Positions 27,167 through 36,417 of a stretch of DNA of 64,000 nt are shown here, piece after piece. Under the pieces are notes generated by a model. It searched no databases. It was given only the letters and a program-made list of their open reading frames with translations, and was not told where the DNA came from. Source of the DNA: Paenibacillus whitsoniae (GTDB lineage Bacteria > Bacillota > Bacilli > Paenibacillales > NBRC-103111); contig NZ_RXHU01000007.1 of the NCBI RefSeq assembly GCF_003955665.1, forward strand, positions 84,471 to 148,470, read 5' to 3'. Position numbers and translations under genes: made by a program. The number at the start of each line of letters is the position of its first letter. Position 1 is the stretch's first letter.

Positions 27167-27969
27167 GTAAAAAGAAGAAGCATGAGGATCACGAAGAGCA
27201 CGTGGACGAATCCTGGCTCATTCCGTATGCCGACCTGCTGACGCTGCTTCTTGCGCTGTTTATTATCCTTTTTGCCTCCTCTCAGTTGGATTCGAAGAAA
27301 TACGATTCCATTATGCGGTCGCTGAATAATGCCTTTACGGGCGGTGAGGCGCCGTTCGCAGTTTCGAATCTCATCCCGATCAACGATGCGGCGAACTCGA
27401 CGAAAAACAACAACAGCAATCAGAATCCGCCGACCAAGCAGGAATCGCATGTGGACAGTCAATTGGCCGCCAAGCTGCAAAAGGAAGAGAAAGATTTACA
27501 AGAGCTCAAGAAGAGCATGGATGCATTTATTAAGGAGAATGGGTTGACCGAGCAGTTGACGACGAAGCTGGATCAGGATAAATTAACGATTACAATCAGC
27601 GATAAAGCGCTGTTCGACTCGGGCTCCGCAACAATTAAGCCGGAATCGCAGCAAATTGCGGCAAATATGAGCAGCTTGCTGGCGCAATACCCGAACTATC
27701 AAGTTGAGGTGGCGGGGCATACGGACAACATTCCGATCAAGCGCGCCGATTTCGAAACGAACTGGGATCTCAGCGCCAAGAGGGCCGTCAATTTTATGAA
27801 AATTTTGCTGGTGAATCCCCAACTGCAGCCTTCGTTGTTCTCCTCCATCGGCTTCGGTGAATATCGTCCAGTGGCCGACAACGCGACGCTGGAGGGCCGG
27901 GCGAAGAACCGCCGGGTCGAGGTCAGCATCCTGCGCAGCATAAAAGCCCGTGATGCGATTGTACAATAA
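27163..27969 (+). CDS. motB: Flagellar stator protein MotB
   Basis: A 268-residue partner of MotA. A basic N-terminus is followed by the single helix with the ion-binding aspartate (ESWLIPYADLLTLLLALFII, aspartate of YADLL). A linker rich in N/T/K and charged residues then leads to an OmpA-like peptidoglycan-binding domain at about 145-260 (DKALFDSGSATIKPESQQIA, VEVAGHTDNIPI, NWDLSAKRAVNFM, GRAKNRRVEVSIL). The start is TTG overlapping the motA stop by four bases, giving translational coupling, with GAAGGAGG upstream. A hairpin terminator follows. Confidence 0.95.
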   Translation: MSKKKKHEDHEEHVDESWLIPYADLLTLLLALFIILFASSQLDSKKYDSIMRSLNNAFTGGEAPFAVSNLIPINDAANSTKNNNSNQNPPTKQESHVDSQLAAKLQKEEKDLQELKKSMDAFIKENGLTEQLTTKLDQDKLTITISDKALFDSGSATIKPESQQIAANMSSLLAQYPNYQVEVAGHTDNIPIKRADFETNWDLSAKRAVNFMKILLVNPQLQPSLFSSIGFGEYRPVADNATLEGRAKNRRVEVSILRSIKARDAIVQ

Positions 27970-27973
27970 AAGT

Positions 27974-28020
27974 AAACCCCACGGGGCTAAGCGAACTTTC
28001 TCGCTTGGCTTTGTGGGGTT
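27974..28020. terminator. Terminator between motB and the chemoreceptor gene
   Basis: AACCCCAC and GTGGGGTT bracket a second stem (AAGCGA/TCGCTT). It lies between convergent genes and can serve both. Confidence 0.75.
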
Positions 28021-28029
28021 ATCTGTGTT

Positions 28030-29985
28030 TTACCTCGATTTCACTAACTCGCGTTCAGGGGCCTCCGTTTTCGCGGGCTCCGTTTGAGACACCTGCGGCT
28101 CCGCAGTTCGGGTAGGCGAGGCTTCTTCCATCATAGCCGGCTCCTGCACAGCGTTCTGCGGCGTATCCGCAGCGAGGTCCTCATTCTCTAAAGTCATTAC
28201 TAATAATTCTTCTATCTCCGGAAAAGCTTGCTTCGTTGGAACAGCTTCCGCTTCATCGTATTCCGCCGCAATCTGGAACTTGCTGATCTCGGTAAACAAC
28301 CGCTGCGCCAACGCCAAAATATCATCGGACTGCTCCGCAATGCGTCTGACCGAGGAGTCCTGCTCGATGCTCGTCGAGTTGACTTCTTCGACGCCGGCGG
28401 CTGTTTCCTGCGCAATGGCCGCCAGGAATTGAACCGAATCGACGAGCTGGACGTTCCGGGACTGCACATTTTCAATCTTTTGATGGATATGTTCGATTTG
28501 TTCCTTAATGCCTCTCGTCGAGCGCTCAATGCTGTTGAAGGAGCCGAACGTTTCTTCCACGTGGCCGCTTTGCGTCATCGCGGACTCGTGCGCAGCGCCC
28601 AGCGAAAGCTGCAGCTCTTGAATTTGCTTCTGCAGCGTGCCGATGATCCCGCTGATCGTCTTGGACGATTCGTTCGTCTGCTGCGACAGCTGGCGAATCT
28701 CATCGGCGATGACCGAGAAGCCGCGGCCGTGGCTGCCTGCCCGCGCGGCTTCGATGGCCGCATTCAACGCAAGGACGTTCGTCTGCGTGGAAATTTCTGT
28801 GATCGAGCGGATGATGACGCCGATCTGCTTGGAGCTGGTGCCGAGCGTCTGCATGGCGCCGTTCACTTTGTGCAGCAGCAGCTGGGACTCGGCAGTCGAC
28901 GCTTTCAAGGCGGTCACGGAGCTGACCCCTTGCTGGGTGCCGACAGCCGCTTCTTCGCTGCTGCGCAGCATGTCGTTCGTATACGCGGTAATGTCGCGGA
29001 TTTCTTCTTCAAGCTCGGCCATGATGGCCGAGCTTTGTTCGGTTTTGCTCGCCTGCTCGTCCGCACCGGCTGAAATTTCCTGAATGGCTTTGATGATATC
29101 CGTATTGGCAGCGGCCGTCAGCTGTGAGAACCTGTGGAACTCGTGCGAATGCTCCGCGAGGGAAGAAGCGATCGCTTGCGTTTCGCCGAGCATATGACGG
29201 ACTTGAGCAATCATATGATCGAAACTATTGCTGAGCTGTCCCAACTCGTCCCTGGACGTCGAGTTAATCGTATGCGTCAGATCGCCTGCGGCAATGCGGG
29301 CAACGGCCTTTTGCAACCTGTGAATCGGACGTGTAAAGGATGTGATAATTAGGAAGGCAATAACGACCGTCATCAGGAAGACGACACCGAAAGCAGCGAG
29401 CATAATGTTGCGGCTGTCATCGAGTGCCTTGGCCGAATCGGCAATGGCGGCGTCGGCGGCGTCGGCATAGGTGACGTAGAACTTATCGACCAGTTCGAAG
29501 ATCGTATTTTTTAACGTCTGCGATTCATTGTATAAGTATTGAAGATTGATTTCGAGGTCAGTCGGCTTCATGCCCGAATCTTGAATCATTCTGGCTGCGG
29601 TATCGAAATTGTTGATATAGTCGACCGTCGATTGAATTAATTTGCTGCGCCATACGAGCTGCTCGGGGGTCGAGGCGGTGTCACCAATCTGTTTTATGTA
29701 ATCATTGAACTGTGTGCGGTTGCCGTTATATCTCACTACGAAAACAGGGTCCTTGGAGATTTCAAGCCCCGAAGCAATGATGTTTAACTCCTGCACCATA
29801 TTTTTTAACTCAAGTGCTAGCACTTTCAGTTCGACTTTTTCATTTTGCTCCGCCATATGCTGTTTGATCTGGGTGACTTGATGCAAGTTAAACAAGGCGA
29901 CGGCTAAAAAAATGAGAAGTACACTGCTAAAACTGGCAATCAGTCTTGCACGCATCGACACATGAGTCATTAGTCTCTTTCGCAT
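28030..29985 (-). CDS. Methyl-accepting chemotaxis protein
   Basis: A 651-residue transmembrane chemoreceptor. Helix 1 is at about 14-34 ([20 protein letters not shown]) and helix 2 near 197-220 ([20 protein letters not shown]). Between them lies an all-helical extracellular sensor of about 165 residues. A HAMP domain follows ([20 protein letters not shown]), then the signalling domain with the highly conserved hairpin tip ([40 protein letters not shown]). The C-terminal 75 residues are Pro/Glu/Thr-rich and non-conserved. It signals to CheA/CheW, which are not in this window. GGAGGG lies before ATG 29985. It is convergent with motAB, a sensible motility neighbourhood. The ligand is unknown. 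Confidence 0.95.
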   Translation of the reverse strand: MRKRLMTHVSMRARLIASFSSVLLIFLAVALFNLHQVTQIKQHMAEQNEKVELKVLALELKNMVQELNIIASGLEISKDPVFVVRYNGNRTQFNDYIKQIGDTASTPEQLVWRSKLIQSTVDYINNFDTAARMIQDSGMKPTDLEINLQYLYNESQTLKNTIFELVDKFYVTYADAADAAIADSAKALDDSRNIMLAAFGVVFLMTVVIAFLIITSFTRPIHRLQKAVARIAAGDLTHTINSTSRDELGQLSNSFDHMIAQVRHMLGETQAIASSLAEHSHEFHRFSQLTAAANTDIIKAIQEISAGADEQASKTEQSSAIMAELEEEIRDITAYTNDMLRSSEEAAVGTQQGVSSVTALKASTAESQLLLHKVNGAMQTLGTSSKQIGVIIRSITEISTQTNVLALNAAIEAARAGSHGRGFSVIADEIRQLSQQTNESSKTISGIIGTLQKQIQELQLSLGAAHESAMTQSGHVEETFGSFNSIERSTRGIKEQIEHIHQKIENVQSRNVQLVDSVQFLAAIAQETAAGVEEVNSTSIEQDSSVRRIAEQSDDILALAQRLFTEISKFQIAAEYDEAEAVPTKQAFPEIEELLVMTLENEDLAADTPQNAVQEPAMMEEASPTRTAEPQVSQTEPAKTEAPERELVKSR

Positions 29986-30241
29986 ATTTTCCCTCCTATA
30001 TATAGACAAGAATAGACAAAACCATCGTCTATCTACGATTAATATATAGGTCTTCTATTAACTAAAGCGTCGAACTTTGTAAATGGTTTGTAAATGATAT
30101 TTGTATGAAAGAATCGTAAAGAAATAAATGGCAACATAAAAAAACACATCCCATATATTTGGATTTAATGGGAAAATAATCGAATGATTTGGAAAGTTGG
30201 TGGTAAAATGTTGAATGTTATTTAGTTGTTAGTCGTATTGA

Positions 30242-30266
30242 ATTTACAGTTCTTTATTCTGTAAAT
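30242..30266. promoter_or_regulatory. Inverted repeat upstream of the rhs gene
   Basis: ATTTACAG-N9-CTGTAAAT is a perfect 8-bp inverted repeat, 44 bases upstream of the rhs N-terminal fragment. It could be an operator or a hairpin. The rest of 29986-30279 is AT-rich with nothing else recognised. Confidence 0.45.
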
Positions 30267-30309
30267 GAAGAGCGCATAATTGATTAATCATTTTGAAAGG
30301 GGTACCCAA

Positions 30310-30852
30310 TTGCTAAAATTTAAATCACCAAATTTGAAATTTGTCACGGTACTAGCATTAGTTTCAATAATATGTACAAATGGGTGGGCTTCAACAGTTG
30401 CTGCAGCTTCAGTGGAATCAATGAAAGCGCTTCCCAATATCATTGACAGCAGTGGTAATACGCAACAGTTGCTCAATAGGGTTACCGGCAATGTGTACGG
30501 CAGCCAAACAAAGAATCAAATCGTTCGTGAGGTCGTGGAACAACGAACTTCAAAGAGTAAGCATTTTTTACTTGCCGATGGAAGTTATCAGGCTCAGATT
30601 TCATTGAAAGATGTGCACTATGAAGATGAGAACGGGCATTGGCAGGATATTAAGACAGATCTCATCGACGAAGCCGATCTGGATGTTGCGACGGTTGCTT
30701 TATCCAAGGCGTCTGCGAAGGAAGTCAAGCAGCTTGCTAAGGATAACAAAGATAAGAAGAGCAAGAACCAGTTGGATAGAAGCCAGACGTCGTATCGAGC
30801 ACTTCAAATTCCCTATGACGTCAAAATACCAAAACAATGGAAGCAAGGATAA
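30310..30852 (+). pseudogene. rhs/wapA N-terminal fragment with signal peptide
   Basis: A 180-residue fragment of a secreted YD-repeat (RHS/WapA-like) toxin carrier. It has a signal peptide (FVTVLALVSIICTNGWASTV followed by AAAS) and the usual N-terminal prodomain text (QTKNQIVREVVEQRTSKSKH, LADGSYQAQISLKDVHYEDE, GHWQDIKTDLID). The frame stops at 30852, directly after YDVKIPKQWKQG, where intact relatives continue for many hundred residues. The next ORF, 30837-34064, is in another frame and begins far further into the family alignment. An internal deletion with a frame change therefore joins the two near 30845. The start is probably TTG 30310 (AAGGGG upstream). As it stands it could yield a short secreted peptide only. 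Confidence 0.8.
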
Positions 30853-33800
30853 ATACCTGTTATGACATCATTGACTCTAATGCAGCAATAACTTCGAGTT
30901 GTACAGGGGGAAGTACGCCTCTGATCGGCAAGGTTCAGAAGATAACAACTACCAAGGCATTAGAAGGCGGGAAGACTTCCAGATCTGTAACAATATTTGA
31001 AGCCGATACGAGATATGCCTATCCCGGAAAACTCGAAACGAATTTCAATACAATTAATGAAAGTGGACAACCCATAACGCAGACCGTATCAACATTTATG
31101 ACGTATTATATGGGGACGGGGTTATTAAAGGATAGGACCGATGGAGCGAATAATCGTACTTCCTACGTGTATGATTCGCTGGGACGTCTAACAGAGACCA
31201 AATACCCTATGTTTACAAATCTGAATGGTCAGCAATACGATGTTTCCGATATTATAACTTATGGGAATTACTATATTCCTAGCTACTACGACCCTACGAA
31301 TACTGGAATTTATAGTATATATATATATGCTTATCGCAAATATACGCAGAAATCCAATAATGTAGTGAGCTATCTAAATCAACAGGAAGATTACTATGAT
31401 GGCTTGGGCAACCTGCGTTTAAGTACTTTCTGGGATCCGGGCGCTATTACTTGGAAGTACTCACAATATCACTATGATGACATGTCGCGCGTAACGTACA
31501 TGGCGGACCCCTTGATGAATACAACGACGGCATCCTATGACAGCTGGGGAAGACAAAATGAAGTTATTGATTCATACGGTAATCTCTATGAAACGGAATA
31601 TAATCTAAAAGCTCGCCGCACAAGCCGTTATTTTGTGGCTTCGACAGATGTAAATACATATCGTAAAAATCCTGTACTTAATAATCTGAAGACAAGTTAT
31701 TCCGAGCAAGATGCTGACCAGTGGGGGCGTATTTTAACGACTCGTGTGTATAAAGATTGGCCGAATCAGAATCAACCTCTAACAGAATCATGGACGTATG
31801 ATACTGTAGGAAATGTTCTGACTTACACAGACCCTAATAAAAACTACAATAGCGATGGTGTGACCAAGAAACTTACCTATGATGTCTTGAACAGACTAGT
31901 TACTTACAAGGATGCGTTGGGACAACTGAGCAACTATTCGTATGATGCTGGAGGAAATCTGCAACAAATTTCGATGCAGAGTACTCCGACTGGCCCATCA
32001 ACTGTACTAAATACGAAACAATTCAACGAAGTAGGGGGATTAACTCAAAAAACAGATCCTGCCAACCTGAGCGAAACCTATACGTATAATAACTTAGGCC
32101 AGTTGTATAAGTATGTGGATCGTAATAAAACTACTTTTACGAATCAATATGATGAACAGAATCGATTGAGGGTCAGTTCGATCACAGCGAATGGAACGAC
32201 GCTTACAAGCAAATCAATTGTTGGTAGCAATGGAATTATGTATGATAAGGCTGAGACCTATTTAAATGGAGTAAGTACAGCAAGTATGACTTCAGGTATG
32301 GATACGATGAAAAGGTTAACGTCACTCAATACGACAGCAACTAATTATAGTTCAAGTCTGTCGCTTGCCTATGATGCTAATAGTCGTATGACCAAACAAA
32401 CGAATAATCTGACAGGTTACAATGTTAACTATCACTACGACAAGCTTCGCATGGATAGCGTGCAGATGAATGGGCTTTCGACACCGAATACCGCGGCAAG
32501 TGTCAATGCTATCTATGACTATTATGCAGATGGCCAGATAAAGAGCATTATGTATCCTGTATTAGCCGATGGAACTGTTCTAAAAACGGACTACACGTAT
32601 AACACGCTGAAGCGGTTGGCAAGTGTGACGAACATGAAAGGAACCAACGTTCTTTCTACTTATTCTTATCTGTATGATGATAATGGCAACATTACTTCCA
32701 AAACAGAGACTGTAAATACTGTATCTTCGACAACAAGTTATACCTATGATGCACTAAACCGATTACTTACCATCTCTAGGCCAGACGGAAGTACGGCGAG
32801 TTATACCTATGATTTGAAGGGTAATCGAATGACTTTGCAAGATAATACGCAGAACTTCCCGATGACTGACATTAGTTATACGTACGATCTACTGAATCGA
32901 CTGAGCAGTGTTATCTATGGTTCCATGACAACGTCGTTTGCATATGCGCCCAACAACTTGCGGTATAAAAAGACGTCAGGAACACAAACGATTCAGTATC
33001 AGTACGACGCATCAGGGAATGTCATTTCTGAGAGTAATGGTAGCAACCTGATTACGGCCAATTACATTCGAGGCGATCGCTTATTAGCGAAAAAAGATGT
33101 AAGTACGGGTCAAATGTATTATTATTTATACAATGGTCATGGGGATGTCACTCAGATTGTTGACACAAACGGAATTATTGTAAACAATTACCAGTACGAT
33201 GAGTGGGGAAACATAACAAGCCAAACTGAAGGGATTGCCAACTCATTCAAATATGCTGGAGAGCAGTATGATACGGAGACTGGACTGTACTACTTGCGGG
33301 CGCGTTACTATGATCCAAGTGTAGGCAGGTTTATAAATGAGGATACGTATGAAGGGCAGATTGATAATCCGCTGAGCCTTAACCTTTACACATACGTGCA
33401 TAATAATCCGTTGACAAACGTTGACCCCACAGGACATTGGTGTACGGCAGTAGTTAATGGAACGACTTACTCACATCCAGGCGGTTGTAATGATGGTTCA
33501 GGTGATATGAATGGTTCAAGGACGGATGGATCTGGTTATTCAAAAGACGCAGTCCATAACGGTGATTATTACTATGACGACGATGGGAACCTACAGCAAT
33601 ATTTCATACCAGGCGCTCCTCATATTTCCGATCCTTCTGGCATTTCTCAAGTAGTTGTAGGTTGTGCTTATGATAGTGAATGTGCGGGATTTGTGAGTGG
33701 TGGAATTGCTAGCACTGGTGTGGTCGTAGAAGGAGTTAAAGATGGTGCAATAGCAGTTGGTTCTAGTGTTAAAAAATTGTGGGATTGGGGCAAAGATGCA

Positions 33801-34064
33801 ATATCTGACTTGCGTTCTAAGGAACCAGTGGGTAAACCATTCGATCCTGATGGACCAACGGTTCAAATAGGGGTTGACCCACGAACGTTAATACCGGATA
33901 AAGATTTAAGTAAATTGTCAGAACAAAGGCTACAGAACGCCGTAGAATTTGGAGGAGACCACCCGATTAAAGTTGATAGAAATGGAGTTGTTCAAGATGG
34001 ACATCACAGACTATTAGATGCGATTAGAAATAACAAACCAGTAGATGTACAAATTGGATATTAA
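30837..34064 (+). pseudogene. rhs C-terminal fragment: YD repeats, RHS core, ParB-like tip
   Basis: A 1075-residue open frame lacking any secretion signal. YD repeats run from about residue 95 (SYVYDSLGRLTE, ... SYTYDALNRLLTISRPDGST). The RHS core is at about 815-867 (GLYYLRARYYDPSVGRFINE, NLYTYVHNNPLTNVDPTGH). After DPTGH comes a variable tip of about 208 residues. Its last 65 residues resemble the ParB/Srx-like fold used as a toxin domain (TLIPDKDLSKLSEQRLQNAV, PIKVDRNGVVQDGHHRLLDA, with the DGHHR motif). The 5' end is joined out of frame to the signal-peptide fragment. A normal WapA-like protein exceeds 2000 residues, so roughly half is missing. Base composition is clearly more AT-rich than the flanks, indicating transfer. 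The ATG 30837 has no convincing ribosome site. The tip assignment is by motif only. Confidence 0.82.
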
Positions 34065-34077
34065 GAGGGTGGGGGAC

Positions 34078-34623
34078 TTGGAGGCAAGTAATTTTACGTT
34101 TTTTTTGTTAAACCTTCAAAAATTACTTATTTTTACTCGCAGCAATTTATCTAAATTAAATCTTGAAGTGCTGATGAGTGTACTGCTATTAAACATAGAA
34201 GTTCTATTAAGAGAAGAAGCTATTGATTTAAAATTGTTTCAAAATGAAATCATAAACTGTCTACCTGAAGGGAGTATTGAAAAGGATGTAGTACAGAATT
34301 TGTTCGTATATAACTATCAAGGTACACGTACTAATTTTAAGGAAGTAGAAAATTATGTTGTATTTATTTATGAAGTTTTGAATCAAGTGTGCTTTGCAAT
34401 TAGAGATTCAAACTTTGAAAGATCCTATCTATTAATTGATGCTGTGCACTGTTTGCCCCAAATGTTAATTGAATTTAAAAAGTGGGACAGGAAGTCCTTT
34501 TGGTATAGTTTTATAAAAATTAGTCCACCTCTGTTCGATGAAGAATTTTTAGGAAAGTGGGAAATATATTTTATTCCAAAAGGGACAAAATGGGGCAAGC
34601 TCAAAAAATTATTAAATCTTTAA
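34078..34623 (+). CDS. Candidate immunity protein for the rhs toxin tip
   Basis: A protein of about 181 residues with no family I can name. It is AT-rich like the rhs gene and begins within 15 bases of the rhs stop, the classic place for a cognate immunity gene. The sequence is mostly helical, leucine/isoleucine-rich and acidic-to-neutral (FTFFLLNLQKLLIFTRSNLS, VENYVVFIYEVLNQVCFAIR, LLIDAVHCLPQMLIEFKKWD), without a signal peptide, so cytoplasmic. The frame opens at ATG 34045 inside rhs, but GAGGGTGGGGG before TTG 34078 supports that start (GTG 34069 also possible). Its function is inferred only from position and size. A terminator follows immediately. Confidence 0.55.
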   Translation: MEASNFTFFLLNLQKLLIFTRSNLSKLNLEVLMSVLLLNIEVLLREEAIDLKLFQNEIINCLPEGSIEKDVVQNLFVYNYQGTRTNFKEVENYVVFIYEVLNQVCFAIRDSNFERSYLLIDAVHCLPQMLIEFKKWDRKSFWYSFIKISPPLFDEEFLGKWEIYFIPKGTKWGKLKKLLNL

Positions 34624-34630
34624 TTATTGC

Positions 34631-34665
34631 AACCTTGCGACTAACCCTCGCAAGGTTCTTTTTTT
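34631..34665 (+). terminator. Terminator of the rhs-immunity cassette
   Basis: AACCTTGCGA and TCGCAAGGTT form a perfect 10-bp stem with loop CTAACCC, then CTTTTTTT. Confidence 0.88.
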
Positions 34666-35082
34666 GCACCGCAGCGTGGCGCTTCACGATTCCTTGATTT
34701 AATAACGCATAGTCAGTTCTCTCGGCGAGAGAACTATCGTTGTTCCGCTTTCCCATAGGCTTCCGCTTGATTTTAGGGAAAAAAAGACTGACTGAACATG
34801 GCCACGAACTAGGCGCAGAACGCTCAGAAATCGCCGTAGGTGGACGCTACTGTCCGGCTGTGATCGTTCGCACGTTCTGAGGATTGAAGTGGGAATTTGC
34901 CCGGTCTCTATCTCCTGTAACCATTTGCTCAAACGGATTCTTTAAGCGATAGGTAAGTGATGACATGATCGAAAAATAATCGATATAGCTTTTCGATTGA
35001 GTACGATAAATCGATAATCGATTTTTAATAGAAATAGAAGCCTATACAGACCCACTATATCCTTATAGTAGGTAAACCTACA
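34666..35082. other. Non-coding remnant between two related hairpins
   Basis: No convincing gene. A minus-strand frame of 77 codons (34699-34932) has no ribosome site, no recognisable family and an unusual composition, so I regard it as chance or relic. It contains the inverted repeat GTTCTCTCGGCGAGAGAAC near 34717, several TCGAT motifs around 34980-35025 and CACTATA/TATAGTAG near 35055. It sits between the rhs cassette terminator and a second hairpin of the same design, so it may be the scar of a lost toxin-immunity cassette. Confidence 0.4.
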
Positions 35083-35105
35083 CCTCGCGACCAACCCTCG
35101 CGAGG
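35083..35105 (+). repeat. Second copy of the rhs-cassette hairpin
   Basis: CCTCGCGA-CCAACCC-TCGCGAGG has the same layout as the terminator at 34631 (loop CTAACCC there, CCAACCC here, ACCCTCGC shared), but a weaker T-tract (CTTCATTGTG). Confidence 0.6.
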
Positions 35106-35192
35106 CTTCATTGTGTCCATCAAGACACCAATACCAGCAGCAATAACTACTCTTGATCTAGTAGTTATACGATAATTTTGTAAACAAAAAGT

Positions 35193-35243
35193 TTTACATT
35201 ACGTTTACGTTTCGTGGGTTTGGAATTTACATTCGATTGTTAC
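35193..35243 (+). promoter_or_regulatory. PhoP box of the pst operon
   Basis: TTTACA (35193), TTTACG (35204), TGGGTT (35215), TTTACA (35226) and TTGTTA (35237) follow each other at exactly 11-bp steps. This matches the TT(A/T/C)ACA direct repeats bound by PhoP in Bacilli. It lies about 90-140 bases upstream of pstS. Confidence 0.85.
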
Positions 35244-35330
35244 GATAGGTTTGTCAGTTAGGAGGGCACACAACACGGGGCTCGATACTAACAAAGTATA
35301 AACATACAATTAAAGGAGGACATGCTTACT

Positions 35331-36254
35331 ATGTTTAAGTTCATGTCGAAAAAAGGGATTACATTAACACTATCTGCGGTACTTATGATGGGGTCTTTGG
35401 CTGCATGCGGTACAAAAACAGAAACCAATAACGGCAGCTCCGCTTCACCTGCTGCATCCACAGCAGCTTCCACTTCCGCAGCGCCAACGGCTACGCCGAA
35501 AACAGAGCTTAGCGGTACAGTAACAGCTTCCGGTTCCAGCGCATTGCTTCCACTCGTGAAGCAAGCGGCAACTGAGTTCATGGAGAAAAATCCGAAAGTA
35601 ACCATTAACGTAACGGCTGGCGGTTCCGGCGTAGGCGTGAAAAACGTAGCTGACGGCACATCCGATATCGGTAACTCCGACGTTGAGCCTGCGGCAGAGT
35701 TCAAAGATAAAGGTCTGGTTGACCACCAAGTGGCAATCGCGCCTTTCGCACTTATCGTTAACAAAGATGTTAAAGTTGATAATGTAACGAAAGCACAAGC
35801 GGCTGATATTTACACAGGTAAAGTGACGAACTGGAAAGAAGTCGGCGGCAACGACGCGAAAATCGTGCTGGTTCACCGTCCGGACAGCTCCGGGTCCCGT
35901 ACACTGGTGAAAAACATCATCCTGGACGGCAAAGAGTTCTCCAAAGATGGCATTACGCAAGAAAACAGCGGTGCGATGAAAACAGCGGTTGTCGGTCAAT
36001 CCGGTTCCATCGGTTACGTGGATACACCTTATATCGATGACACAGTGAAAGCACTAAAAATCGACGGTGTTGCGTTCTCCGAAGACAACATCAAAAACGG
36101 CACTTACAAACTGTATGGCGTTGAGCACATGTATACAAAAGGTGAAGCGAAAGATCCAGCGAAAGCGTTCATCGATTATATCATGAGCAAAGAGTTCCAA
36201 GGCAAACAAGTTCGCGATCTGAAATTCTTGCCGGCTGATCTGCTCAAAAAATAA
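35331..36254 (+). CDS. pstS: Phosphate-binding lipoprotein PstS
   Basis: A 307-residue lipoprotein that captures phosphate outside the cell for the PstCAB importer. It has a lipobox (GSLAACG; cysteine near residue 26), a Ser/Thr/Ala-rich linker, then the PstS fold. Phosphate-contact blocks are TVTASGSSALLPLVKQAATE, VTAGGSGVGVKNVADGTSDI, and HRPDSSGSRTLVKN. Two in-frame ATGs exist. The first (35322) is only two bases from GGAGG, so 35331, eleven bases away, is preferred. It is first in pstSCAB-phoU, behind a five-repeat PhoP box, and is separated from pstC by a terminator-like hairpin that would make PstS more abundant than the membrane parts. Confidence 0.96.
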   Translation: MFKFMSKKGITLTLSAVLMMGSLAACGTKTETNNGSSASPAASTAASTSAAPTATPKTELSGTVTASGSSALLPLVKQAATEFMEKNPKVTINVTAGGSGVGVKNVADGTSDIGNSDVEPAAEFKDKGLVDHQVAIAPFALIVNKDVKVDNVTKAQAADIYTGKVTNWKEVGGNDAKIVLVHRPDSSGSRTLVKNIILDGKEFSKDGITQENSGAMKTAVVGQSGSIGYVDTPYIDDTVKALKIDGVAFSEDNIKNGTYKLYGVEHMYTKGEAKDPAKAFIDYIMSKEFQGKQVRDLKFLPADLLKK

Positions 36255-36271
36255 TAGAGTTCCTCAACGAG

Positions 36272-36304
36272 AGAGCGTCTGCTTACTAGGCAGATGCTCT
36301 TTTT
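36272..36304 (+). terminator. Attenuating terminator between pstS and pstC
   Basis: AGAGCGTCTGC pairs with GCAGATGCTCT (one G-T wobble) across a 7-base loop, followed by TTTTCTTTT. Confidence 0.8.
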
Positions 36305-36306
36305 CT

Positions 36307-36351
36307 TTTACAATTCGTAAACTTTTACATAGGCTTTACAATTCATTGATC
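36307..36351 (+). promoter_or_regulatory. Second PhoP-box-like repeats before pstC
   Basis: TTTACA occurs at 36307, 36324 and 36335, with TTGATC at 36346. The last three are in 11-bp steps. It lies just after the terminator, suggesting an internal PhoP-controlled promoter for pstCAB-phoU. Confidence 0.6.
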
Positions 36352-36417
36352 GTCCATTGACATTCATCTTCTATAGTAGAAATAAGCCTTGGGCTTCACG
36401 AGAAAGGGGAGTCATCC

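Noticed and set aside
34699..34932. A 77-codon minus-strand frame between the two rhs hairpins
   Set aside because: No ribosome site and no family recognised; kept only as part of the remnant region.
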